Assembly (NCBI RefSeq): GCF_042854845.1
Contig: NZ_AP031498.1
Location: 930,001 to 994,000, forward strand
Reading direction: 5' to 3'
DNA: 64,000 nucleotides
Source: Maricurvus nonylphenolicus
GTDB lineage: Bacteria; Pseudomonadota; Gammaproteobacteria; Pseudomonadales; Cellvibrionaceae
Shown: one piece after another, positions 8,090 to 15,804 of the stretch
How the letters are laid out: every line of letters begins with the position of its first letter
Position numbering within the stretch: the first letter of the stretch is position 1
Position numbers and translations under genes: made by a program
Notes under the pieces: generated by a model
Database searches by the model: none
The model's input: the letters and a program-made list of their open reading frames with translations, nothing else
Told to the model about the DNA's origin: nothing

Positions 8090-9268
8090 ATGAGCAGATT
8101 GCAGCAATTAAAAACCCCAGCCATTTACGCCCGCGGTGGTACCAGTAAAGGTGTTTTCTTTCTGGCTCACGATTTACCGGCTGCTGTTCGAGAGCCGGGT
8201 AAAGCCCGTGATCAGTTTTTATTGCGAGTAATGGGGAGCCCCGATCCCTACGGCAAACAAATCGATGGCATGGGCGGTGCCAGCTCCAGTACCAGCAAGG
8301 TGGTTATTCTCGATAAAAGTACTCAGCCCGATCATGATGTGGATTATTTATTTGGCCAAGTGGCTATCGATAAAGCCATTATCGACTGGAGTGGTAACTG
8401 TGGCAATCTGAGTGCCGCTGTAGGTGGTGTTGCCATTGCTGCTGGTTTGGTTAATCCTGAGCGCATTCCTGAAAACGGCATCTGTACAGTCCGCATTTGG
8501 CAAAAGAATATTGCAAAAACCATTATTGCTCACGTGCCTATTTGCAATGGTGAGGTTCAGGAAGTCGGTGACTTTGAACTGGACGGCGTGAACTTCCCTG
8601 CCGCCGAAGTCAAACTCGAGTTTATGAAACCGGCGACTGATGATGGCTCTATGTTCCCGACGGGAAATCTAATCGATACGCTGGACATTCCGGGTGATAC
8701 ATCTTTTCAGGCAACACTTATCAATGCTGGCATTCCGACAGTTTTTCTCAGTGCTGACGCATTGGGTTATAGCGGCACTGAACTGCAGAAAGATATTAAC
8801 TCGGATATAGCAGCCCTTGAACGGCTAGAAACCATTCGTGCTTATGCAGCGGTAAAAATGGGATTGATCGACAGTGTGTCAGAAGCTGTTGAGCGACAGC
8901 ATACACCGAAAATTGCCTTCTGTGCGCCTGCGCAAAATTACGTTTGCTCCAGTGGTAAAGCAATTAAATCCGATGAGATAGATCTGTGCGTTCGAGCCCT
9001 CTCCATGGGGCAGTTGCATCATGCAATGATGGGCACAGCTGCGGTTGCCATTGCGACGGCTGCTGCGATTCCAGGTACTTTGGTTTCTAGTGTGATTGGT
9101 GGTAGTCAGAAGGCAGACGCAGTGACCTTCGGCCATCCTTCGGGCACCTTAAAGGTCGGAGCAGAAGTAACGCAGCGTGATGGTAATTGGGTTGCGACCA
9201 AAGCGATCATGAGCCGGTCTGCACGTATTCTTATGGAAGGCTGGGTTAGAGTGCCTGCTGAACGCTAA
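8090..9268 (+). CDS. PrpF/DUF453 family isomerase
   Basis: 392-residue protein of the PrpF (2-methylaconitate isomerase / 4-oxalomesaconate tautomerase) family, which has a diaminopimelate-epimerase fold and moves double bonds by proton abstraction. The start ARGGTSKGVFF is diagnostic. K70 in SSSTSK and C104 in GNCGNL correspond, at a constant offset of three, to the catalytic K73 and C107 described for Shewanella PrpF. No prpC, prpB or acnD gene is present here, so a methylcitrate role is not supported by context. Co-orientation with the LDI-like gene suggests an isomerisation step in an isoprenoid or branched-acid route (inference). Confidence 0.85.
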   Translation: MSRLQQLKTPAIYARGGTSKGVFFLAHDLPAAVREPGKARDQFLLRVMGSPDPYGKQIDGMGGASSSTSKVVILDKSTQPDHDVDYLFGQVAIDKAIIDWSGNCGNLSAAVGGVAIAAGLVNPERIPENGICTVRIWQKNIAKTIIAHVPICNGEVQEVGDFELDGVNFPAAEVKLEFMKPATDDGSMFPTGNLIDTLDIPGDTSFQATLINAGIPTVFLSADALGYSGTELQKDINSDIAALERLETIRAYAAVKMGLIDSVSEAVERQHTPKIAFCAPAQNYVCSSGKAIKSDEIDLCVRALSMGQLHHAMMGTAAVAIATAAAIPGTLVSSVIGGSQKADAVTFGHPSGTLKVGAEVTQRDGNWVATKAIMSRSARILMEGWVRVPAER

Positions 9269-9297
9269 CCCAGCTTTTTGAGCTGTTATGAAACTTT

Positions 9298-9337
9298 TAT
9301 GAAACTACAGGACCTATTATGAAACTACAGGACCTAT
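9298..9337. repeat. perfect 20-bp tandem duplication at the 3' end of the hydroxylase gene
   Basis: TATGAAACTACAGGACCTAT occurs twice head to tail (9298-9317 and 9318-9337), with a partial third copy near 9288. One copy encodes the last codons of the molybdenum-binding subunit; the other lies just beyond its stop codon. Confidence 0.85.
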
Positions 9338-11491
9338 GGGTAATTGAGTGATAGGTTTGCCGGTTAACACTCGCAATGCATTCGCTACAGCTGGGCCTAT
9401 CGGTGGAGTACCAGGTTCACCGACACCGGTTGGTGCTTCAGCAGACGGTACAATATGCACATCAATGTCAGGCATTTGCTGAATGCGCAGCGGCGTGTAA
9501 TCGTGGAAATTGGATTGCACCACTTCACCGTTATTTAGGGTGACTTTTTCACCTATAATTGCACTCAGGCCAAAACCAATGCCGCCTTCCATCTGCGCAC
9601 GTACAACATCCGGTGTAATGGCAATACCACAATCAACCGCGCAGGTTACTTTATCAACTTTATAGCTACCATCGCTGTTGAGGGTAATTTCAGCTACCTG
9701 GGCAACAATGGTACTGAAAGATTCATGCAGTGCGACGCCTCTTGCTTTACCCTTCGGTAATGGTTCACCCCAGCCGGATTTATCGGCAGCCAGTTTGAGT
9801 ACCGCTTGATGTCTTGGGTGATCTTTTAAAAGGTCCATACGCCAGGCAACAGGATCTTTTTTCGCGGCGTGGGCAAGTTCATCGAAGAAGACTTCAGTCA
9901 CATAACCGTTAAAGGTGTGACCCACCGAGCGCCACCAGAGTACCGGTACACCTACAGGCACTTCCGTACCTTCTACCGCAAAGTGTGGAATCTGGTAGGG
10001 CAGTTGGGTGGCGCCCTCTGTCATGGTGACATCGATAGGGCCGGTAATCATGGCTTCAAATGGGGTGCCGCGTAACAGTGCTTGGGATACAACCCGTTGG
10101 CGCCAGCCGCTGATATTGCCTTCACTGTCCAGGCTCGCCGTTAATTGATGGTGAGCCATAGGGCGGTAGCGGCCAGCTTTCATATCGTCTTCCCGTGACC
10201 ACTGCAGCTTAACCGGCTGTTTATTGTTCATGGCCTTGGCAATCATCACGGCTTCAGCCACATAGTCGGAGTCGGGTACAGCACGACGGCCAAAACTACC
10301 ACCGGCAAATTGGGTGTGGATAAATATTTTCTCAAGTGGCAAACCGGTAATGGCTTTGATCGCCCATTTGTCTGCGGTTGGAATTTGGCAGCCGGTCCAG
10401 ATATGGCATTCGCTATCTGTTAATTCGACCACGCAATTCATCGGTTCCATGGTGGCATGAGCCAGATAAGGAAATTCGAAATTTAGTTCTATGGTTTTTG
10501 CCGCTGAAGATAGTGCAGCATTAAAGTCGCCCCTGTTTTTTACACTTGTGCCCGCTTTACGCGCCAGTTGATTCATTTCGGTATGCAGCTGGGCGGAGCT
10601 GCGGTTTTCTGCCTGGCTAAAGTCCCACTGGATATTCAGTCGCTGTTTGGCTTGCAAGGCTGTCCAGTAGCTGTCGGCTATAATTGCAACGCCGCGAGGC
10701 GTGTTGATAACTTCACTGACGCCTGGCATAGCCTTGGCTTGGCTGTCATCAATACGGACGGCTTTGGCGCCAAATCTGGGTGGATGAACTATCGCCGCGT
10801 TCAGCATATTTGGGCGCTTCACATCGATGGTGTACTGGGCCTTACCGGTGCTTTTCTCGCGGCTATCAATGCGTGGCAGCTTGTGACCAATTAAAGTGAA
10901 ATCCTTTGGATCTTTAAGGGGGGGATTTTGTGGCGGTATGAGCTGGCTTGCGGCAATCGCCATATCACCGATTGCTGCGGTTTTACCGCTGGGGTGTAGT
11001 AGTTTTCCTTGATCCAATAAAATTTCAGCGGCCGGCACTTGCCAGGTGTTAGCGGCTGCCTGGATTAACATATGCTTAGCGCTGGCACCGGCTTGGCGCA
11101 GTTGCATCCAGGAATTGGCAATAGCGGTTGAGCCGCCGGTGCCCTGTGCGGGCCCCCACAGCAGGTTGTTATAGCGCTTGGCATCGGCAACGGCAAACTC
11201 CCAGCGCATTTGATCCCAATCGGCACCCAGTTCTTCGGCAACAATGGCGGTAAGTCCGGTCGTTACGCCCTGGCCTTTATCGAGGTGTTTGATCACCACG
11301 GTGACAGTGTTATCGGAGCAGACTTTAACAAAATGGTTAAAGATCAGCTTGTCTGTTTCCAGGCAAGCTGCTTCTGCAGTGGCTGCTGCGTTTTGAGGCG
11401 CATTGGTAGAGCAGCCCACCATAAAGCCAACGCCCGTTAGGGCCGAGGCCTGGATAAAGCGGCGACGTGTAACATCCATTTGAGTTTTCAC
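9317..11491 (-). CDS. isoquinoline 1-oxidoreductase-like molybdopterin subunit (IorB type)
   Basis: 724-residue large subunit of the xanthine dehydrogenase family, in the TAT-exported branch that includes isoquinoline 1-oxidoreductase and membrane-associated aldehyde dehydrogenases. The leader has the twin-arginine motif TRRRFIQAS followed by a hydrophobic run ending in GFMVGCS, so export by Tat and possibly lipidation at that Cys are plausible. Molybdopterin-binding blocks QFAGGSFGRR, TEGATQLPY and GVGEPGTPPIGPAVANAL are in family order. It lies 3 bp after the iron-sulfur subunit gene and forms a two-gene operon with it. It would hydroxylate an N-heterocycle or oxidise an aldehyde, passing electrons to the 2Fe-2S subunit. 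Substrate unknown. Confidence 0.87.
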   Translation of the reverse strand: MKTQMDVTRRRFIQASALTGVGFMVGCSTNAPQNAAATAEAACLETDKLIFNHFVKVCSDNTVTVVIKHLDKGQGVTTGLTAIVAEELGADWDQMRWEFAVADAKRYNNLLWGPAQGTGGSTAIANSWMQLRQAGASAKHMLIQAAANTWQVPAAEILLDQGKLLHPSGKTAAIGDMAIAASQLIPPQNPPLKDPKDFTLIGHKLPRIDSREKSTGKAQYTIDVKRPNMLNAAIVHPPRFGAKAVRIDDSQAKAMPGVSEVINTPRGVAIIADSYWTALQAKQRLNIQWDFSQAENRSSAQLHTEMNQLARKAGTSVKNRGDFNAALSSAAKTIELNFEFPYLAHATMEPMNCVVELTDSECHIWTGCQIPTADKWAIKAITGLPLEKIFIHTQFAGGSFGRRAVPDSDYVAEAVMIAKAMNNKQPVKLQWSREDDMKAGRYRPMAHHQLTASLDSEGNISGWRQRVVSQALLRGTPFEAMITGPIDVTMTEGATQLPYQIPHFAVEGTEVPVGVPVLWWRSVGHTFNGYVTEVFFDELAHAAKKDPVAWRMDLLKDHPRHQAVLKLAADKSGWGEPLPKGKARGVALHESFSTIVAQVAEITLNSDGSYKVDKVTCAVDCGIAITPDVVRAQMEGGIGFGLSAIIGEKVTLNNGEVVQSNFHDYTPLRIQQMPDIDVHIVPSAEAPTGVGEPGTPPIGPAVANALRVLTGKPITQLPIGPVVS

Positions 11492-11494
11492 GGT

Positions 11495-11953
11495 TTATCC
11501 CTCCAGCTTGTCAGCAGCGCTGTGAATGGCGGCGCGAATACGGTGATAGGTGGAGCAGCGACAGATATTGCCTTGCATGGCATTATCAATGTCCTCATCG
11601 GTGGGGGAGGCATTGTTGGCGAGTAAAGCCGTAGCCGACATTATTTGCCCGGATTGGCAGTAACCGCATTGCACCACATCGAGTTCCTGCCAGGCTTGCT
11701 GAACTGCACCAGCAGCGGGGGTTGCGAGACCTTCAATGGTGGTGATATCGGCTCCCTCTACCGCAGCTACGGGCGTAGAGCAGGAGCGAATCGGTTGGCC
11801 ATTAAGGTGCATGGTACAGGCGCCGCATAGGCCCATGCCGCAGCCGAACTTGCTGCCGGTCAGCCCGGCTTGTTCACGCACATACCACAGCAGTGGCATA
11901 GCAGTATCGCCGTCAAAGTGGTGTTCTTTGCCGTTCAGAGTAAAGGTGATCAT
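11495..11953 (-). CDS. 2Fe-2S subunit of molybdenum hydroxylase (IorA type)
   Basis: 152-residue small subunit with two [2Fe-2S] clusters. Plant-ferredoxin-type cysteines are C38, C43, C46 and C58, and the alpha-helical C-terminal cluster uses C96, C99, C131 and C133 (CGYC and CRC patterns). It carries electrons from the molybdenum centre of the partner encoded 3 bp downstream. The pair is the whole operon: no medium FAD subunit is present, as in isoquinoline 1-oxidoreductase, so a cytochrome acceptor is expected. The small subunit has no signal and would be co-exported with the Tat-bearing large subunit (family knowledge). Confidence 0.92.
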   Translation of the reverse strand: MITFTLNGKEHHFDGDTAMPLLWYVREQAGLTGSKFGCGMGLCGACTMHLNGQPIRSCSTPVAAVEGADITTIEGLATPAAGAVQQAWQELDVVQCGYCQSGQIMSATALLANNASPTDEDIDNAMQGNICRCSTYHRIRAAIHSAADKLEG

Positions 11954-12083
11954 GATCTCTCCTGCCGGTTGATGCCTATTAAAACGATAGGTTGGATTTG
12001 CGTAGTACGCTTAATAGTATTGTTACTATAAAAGCTGGCTGGTTTATGCTGATTGTCTATTAACCTGAGATTATTGCCCGATT

Positions 12084-12116
12084 CTCTTAATTGGTTGGGC
12101 GGCTATCAATTAAGAG
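12084..12116. promoter_or_regulatory. 10-bp inverted repeat upstream of the araC gene
   Basis: CTCTTAATTG (12084-12093) and CAATTAAGAG (12107-12116) are perfect inverted arms with a 13-nt spacer, inside the 221-bp divergent region between the iorA-type and araC genes. It may be an operator or a leader hairpin. Confidence 0.5.
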
Positions 12117-12174
12117 GGGAGTTTTCTAGTATGATTGCAAGGTGTATCCGGATAGTCATTGATAGGTAGGACGT

Positions 12175-13083
12175 ATGGTTGAGGCCCGCATTTCGACGGA
12201 ATTAAAGGATATAGCCGCAAGATATGCCAAGCTGGATGGGCTGAACGAAACCGGTATTCCCGGCCTTAGTATCTATAAAAGTTCTGCGTTGTCAGAAAAG
12301 CTTCACAGTATTTATGAGCCCTGCTTGTGTGTCACGATTCAGGGCAAGAAAGACACCATTGTTGAAGACGATATCTTTACGTGTAGTGAGGGTAACTTCC
12401 TGTTCTCGTCCATGAAACTGCCGGTGTGCGGTATGGTTCGTGAAGCCTCGATGGAAAGCCCCTATCTAAGTCTGGTTATTATGATTGAACCGACGATGGT
12501 GTATGACACCTTAAAAGATGCCCCGCATCTTGTTTCCCGCGAGCCTTCGATATCCTCAGGGCACTCTCTATCCATTGGTGATGTGGATGGTTTGATGAGT
12601 GATGCCGTTGCCAGGCTAATGCGTTGTTTAGATCATCCTGGCGACATCCCTGTTTTGGCGCCTATGATTATTCGTGAACTGATTTACCGTTTGCTGGCGA
12701 CAGAAGAGGGTGGCGCCATTGCGCAATTGGGCATGCTGGGCAGTAAAACAGAAAAGATTGCCCGAGCAGTAGCTCTGCTAAATCAAAAATTTACTGAAAA
12801 GTTGGATATGAACCGTATTGCCGAAGATATTGGCATGAGTGCATCGAACTTTTACAAGCACTTTAAAGAGACCACAGGCATGAGTCCGTTGGTCTATCAG
12901 AAGAAAGTCCGCTTGCTTGAGGCAAGACACCAAATGCTGGTGACAGGTGATGACGCTGCAAGTGTAAGTTATCGCGTCGGTTATGAAAGTCCTTCTCAAT
13001 TCAGTCGCGAGTATTCTAACTATTTTGGTCGACCGCCGAAAAAAGATATCGCATTAATGAAAAGCTTGGAATTAGCTGGCTAG
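12175..13083 (+). CDS. AraC family transcriptional regulator
   Basis: 302-residue regulator. The N-terminal 190 residues match the AraC N-domain type found with regulators of alcohol, aldehyde and aromatic metabolism, including EPCLCVTIQGKK and FLFSSMKLPVCG. The C-terminal two helix-turn-helix motifs are visible in MNRIAEDIGMSASNFYKHFK and YRVGYESPSQFSREYSNYFG. It is divergent from the molybdenum hydroxylase operon and convergent with the flavin monooxygenase gene. The monooxygenase promoter has two ATATGGCGACA repeats 21 bp apart, a spacing suited to AraC-type activation, so that gene is the likeliest target (inference). Confidence 0.92.
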   Translation: MVEARISTELKDIAARYAKLDGLNETGIPGLSIYKSSALSEKLHSIYEPCLCVTIQGKKDTIVEDDIFTCSEGNFLFSSMKLPVCGMVREASMESPYLSLVIMIEPTMVYDTLKDAPHLVSREPSISSGHSLSIGDVDGLMSDAVARLMRCLDHPGDIPVLAPMIIRELIYRLLATEEGGAIAQLGMLGSKTEKIARAVALLNQKFTEKLDMNRIAEDIGMSASNFYKHFKETTGMSPLVYQKKVRLLEARHQMLVTGDDAASVSYRVGYESPSQFSREYSNYFGRPPKKDIALMKSLELAG

Positions 13084-13114
13084 GACACCTGCTGCGGTAG
13101 CGCAGCGGGTGTCC
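13083..13114. terminator. hairpin between convergent araC and monooxygenase genes
   Basis: GGACACCTGCTGCG and CGCAGCGGGTGTCC pair over 14 bp with one T-G wobble around a GTAG loop. There is no T tract on either side, so efficient intrinsic termination is uncertain, but the position between two convergent stop codons fits a bidirectional barrier. Confidence 0.5.
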
Positions 13115-13124
13115 GCTGTTGGTG

Positions 13125-14648
13125 TTACGCGCTGACTTTCTTTAAAGGTTTGCGCGGGACCAGCTCTTGTGGGAAGTTAACTGTGTCGAAGTCCTGCATA
13201 TCCGGTTCTGCCATTTCCTTCTCCCACTGTTGGAAGGTATAAGGCCACAGGATTGGATCGCCGTCGCCATCCAGGTACCAACTCTGGCAACCGCCAACCC
13301 AGACTGTTTTACTCATACCCGCTCTCATATAATCGGCGAAACGTTTAACGGCACTGTGTTTAACTTCTACAGCATCAAACTCATTGCTACGCCAGCGATT
13401 AATCAGCTTGATGATATAGCGGGTTTGCACCTCACTCATCTCGATCACGGAGTAGTTACCAATCGGTGAGTTGGGGCCCAACATCAGGAAGTTGTTGGGA
13501 AAGCCTGGCATGCACACCGAGCGGTAGGTTTGTATTTTATTTTCCCAGGCCTCATTGATATGCAAGCCATCTTTGCCCAACAATTCCATTGGTCGCATAT
13601 AGGCCACAGGATTAAAGCCCGTGGACAAAATCAGTACATCCAGATCATGTTGTTGGCCATCGGCGGTTTTGATGCCGGTTTCATTAATCTCGACGATGCC
13701 ATCGGTGACCAAATTAACATTGTCTCGCTGCATGGCTGGAATAATGGTGTTGCTCACCACAATGCGTTTACAGCCGACCTTGTAGTTGGGGGTTAACTTC
13801 TCGCGCAGAACCGGATCTTTAACCGCCTTTTTCATATAACGTTTACAGATGGTGCTGAACAACCAGTTCTGTACTTTGTGGCCGGTAACCGCTTTGGTGA
13901 GCAACTGGCTAATCGCCCAGTTATAGAACTCACGCAGTAGTTGTAGTTTGACAGGGCTTTTCCGCAGTTTGGCTTTTTCTTTTTCGGTAATGGCTTTGTT
14001 GCCTATTGGCAGTACCCATTGTGGCGTACGTTGGAATACCGACATTTTGGCGGCTTCTTTAGCCACTTCGGGAATCACCTGTGCCGCGGTTGAACCTGTG
14101 CCGATAATACCGACTTTTTTACCGTGCATATCAACGTTGTGATCCCATTCTGCGGTATGGAACATCTTGCCTTTAAAACTATCAATGCCCTTAATTTCCG
14201 GTTTGGCCGGGTGGTGCAGAATACCGGTACTGTTAATCACAAAGTCAGCAACAATGGTTCTGCCTTTGCTGGTTTTTACCGTCCACTTGCCATCTTTATA
14301 GACACTGCTTGTCACCGCTTCGTTAAAGCTAATGCTGTCGGTAACACCGTATTTGCGGCCGACGCGTTCGAAGTATTGTTGAATTTCATCGCCGTGGGCA
14401 AAGCGATGGCTCCAGTCGGGATTGGGTTCAAACGAATAGGTATACATATGTGCCGGAATATCGCAGGCTACGCCGGGATAGGTGTTTTCACGCCAGGTGC
14501 CACCCAGGCGATCGGTCTTTTCAAGAATAGTTAGGTCTGTAATCCCAGCCTCGCGCAGTTTAATCGTCAGCAAAACGCCGGTCATTCCGGCGCCGATAAT
14601 AACTACAGATGGGTTGCGTTGTGTGTTGTTGTGGTTTGGCATCGCCAT
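13125..14648 (-). CDS. flavin-dependent Baeyer-Villiger-type monooxygenase
   Basis: 507-residue FAD/NADPH enzyme. The FAD Rossmann motif is IIGAGMTG (residues 17-24) and the NADPH Rossmann motif is GIIGTGSTAAQ (180-190). Between them FKGKMFHTAEWD (158-169) matches the Baeyer-Villiger fingerprint FxGxxxHxxxW. The enzyme would insert oxygen into a ketone to give an ester or lactone, or oxidise a heteroatom. Two ATGs at 14648 and 14642 are possible; GAGGGAG is better spaced for the second. An inverted repeat and two direct repeats occupy the upstream 130 bp. With the AraC gene next door it looks like an inducible ketone-degrading unit. Confidence 0.9.
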   Translation of the reverse strand: MAMPNHNNTQRNPSVVIIGAGMTGVLLTIKLREAGITDLTILEKTDRLGGTWRENTYPGVACDIPAHMYTYSFEPNPDWSHRFAHGDEIQQYFERVGRKYGVTDSISFNEAVTSSVYKDGKWTVKTSKGRTIVADFVINSTGILHHPAKPEIKGIDSFKGKMFHTAEWDHNVDMHGKKVGIIGTGSTAAQVIPEVAKEAAKMSVFQRTPQWVLPIGNKAITEKEKAKLRKSPVKLQLLREFYNWAISQLLTKAVTGHKVQNWLFSTICKRYMKKAVKDPVLREKLTPNYKVGCKRIVVSNTIIPAMQRDNVNLVTDGIVEINETGIKTADGQQHDLDVLILSTGFNPVAYMRPMELLGKDGLHINEAWENKIQTYRSVCMPGFPNNFLMLGPNSPIGNYSVIEMSEVQTRYIIKLINRWRSNEFDAVEVKHSAVKRFADYMRAGMSKTVWVGGCQSWYLDGDGDPILWPYTFQQWEKEMAEPDMQDFDTVNFPQELVPRKPLKKVSA

Positions 14649-14658
14649 AGTCTCCCTC

Positions 14659-14692
14659 GGTTATCTATGGCTCTAATGTGCCCTAGATAACC
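14659..14692. repeat. inverted repeat in the monooxygenase leader
   Basis: GGTTATCTA (14659-14667) and TAGATAACC (14684-14692) are perfect 9-bp arms with a 16-nt spacer, starting 11 bp upstream of the annotated start codon. It could form an mRNA hairpin that affects initiation or serve as a protein site. Confidence 0.5.
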
Positions 14693-14707
14693 CATAAGAG
14701 GGGGAGC

Positions 14708-14739
14708 ATATGGCGACAGTGTGAGGTTATATGGCGACA
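14708..14739 (-). promoter_or_regulatory. two direct repeats ATATGGCGACA, candidate AraC-activator sites
   Basis: ATATGGCGACA is repeated exactly at 14708-14718 and 14729-14739. The 21-bp period equals two helical turns, the usual arrangement of the half-sites bound by AraC-family activators. It lies 60-90 bp upstream of the monooxygenase start. Confidence 0.6.
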
Positions 14740-14780
14740 CTGGCCGCGCGTATTAAGGCATTGTTGATTTCGATCAACTG

Positions 14781-15134
14781 TTAAGCCACTGACTGCAACA
14801 GCGTCAGGACTTGTGAAGTGATCGACAGGGTACTGGCCACATTTTGATTATGGGCGGCCAGTTCATCCACTTCGGTAGCCAGGGATTTTACCTGGTTGAT
14901 TTGAGCCTCGGAGGGTGGCGTTATAGTACCACTGTTTTTTGTTAGTAACAGCATGCGGTTGATTGTCTGGTTGCGGCGCAGCTCCAGTTCCAGAATCGTC
15001 TCATCCAGTGTTCGACGCTCTTCTTTATTCGGCGTTTGCAGCAGTGCTTGATTGGCGAGAATCAAACTGTCATCAATGGTTTCCAGTTTGGTGGATAGGT
15101 GTTGATAGGTCGCGAGCAGTTGTTGTGAATCCAT
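14781..15134 (-). CDS. unrecognised 117-residue helical protein, last gene of the repeat-protein operon
   Basis: No family recognised. The sequence is almost entirely amphipathic helix, rich in Leu, Gln, Glu and Thr, with an early TYQHLSTKLETIDDSLILANQ segment and a late DELAAHNQNVASTLSITSQ segment; it has no cysteine, signal peptide or membrane span. It starts 15 bp after the lipoprotein gene and has a GGAG-type ribosome site. As the promoter-distal member of the eleven-gene set it is probably a small structural or adaptor subunit for the two helical lipoproteins. That role is a guess from size and position only. Confidence 0.7.
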   Translation of the reverse strand: MDSQQLLATYQHLSTKLETIDDSLILANQALLQTPNKEERRTLDETILELELRRNQTINRMLLLTKNSGTITPPSEAQINQVKSLATEVDELAAHNQNVASTLSITSQVLTLLQSVA

Positions 15135-15149
15135 GGGGTTGATCTCCGT

Positions 15150-15770
15150 TTATTGGGCGTTGAACATCACGGTATTGAGCGTTGCCGGAGTAGTGATAGG
15201 ATTAATCCCGGCATCCGGTGTGTCATTGTCTTTTAGGCCTTCTTTCACGTCTTTACTGAGCTGTTGTATAAAATCAGCATAGAATTTGGCGCGCACGGTA
15301 AGCTTTTTATCCTTGGCGAGTTCAGCCAGTTTTTTAGCGACCTGTGTGAGTTCACGGCTTTTGGTGGCCAGAGGTGATATATCCGCGGCCAGGGTTTGTT
15401 TGATATGGGTGATATCATTTTCCTGTTGCAGTATCTGATCAACACGCTCCAACCATTCCTGAAGTTCATCATAGGTTTGTAAGCCTGAGCGGTTACCGCT
15501 GGCTTCCATCAAGGCTATATCCAGTTCATTACGAATACGGGTTTCGTGGATGCGATACCGCAACAGGGCAATTTGATCGACCCTTGCCTGGGTTAGTTGC
15601 TGGTGTTGTTTACCAAACTTCTGTAATTGGCTGCTGAGGATGGCGGTATTTAATGAGGTTGTGGTTGCCAGGTCTTTAGCCGCTTGTTGGTTGCTACAGC
15701 CACTGATGGCAAGCAACGACGTTAAAAGAAAGGCTAAAGATCTGACTGAATGTGTTATCGAAAAATTCAT
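15150..15770 (-). CDS. helical lipoprotein of unknown function (206 residues)
   Basis: N-terminal type II signal with lipobox LAISGC, so the mature protein would begin at C25 followed by SNQQ, which is compatible with outer-membrane sorting. The rest is predicted mostly helical with long heptad-like runs (for example LTQVAKKLAELAKDKK), suggesting a coiled coil or helical bundle. No family recognised. The ribosome site AAGGAGCC is strong. It sits 34 bp after the other lipoprotein gene and shares its overall helical, Gln-rich character, so the two may form one envelope component of the operon's product. Confidence 0.75.
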   Translation of the reverse strand: MNFSITHSVRSLAFLLTSLLAISGCSNQQAAKDLATTTSLNTAILSSQLQKFGKQHQQLTQARVDQIALLRYRIHETRIRNELDIALMEASGNRSGLQTYDELQEWLERVDQILQQENDITHIKQTLAADISPLATKSRELTQVAKKLAELAKDKKLTVRAKFYADFIQQLSKDVKEGLKDNDTPDAGINPITTPATLNTVMFNAQ

Positions 15771-15804
15771 GTTTGGCTCCTTGGGATTTTTACAGTCAGG
15801 GCTG

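Noticed and set aside
14763..14778. GTTGAT-TTCG-ATCAAC hairpin after the eleven-gene operon as terminator
   Set aside because: Six-bp AT-rich stem with no T tract; too weak to call as a terminator, although its position is right.
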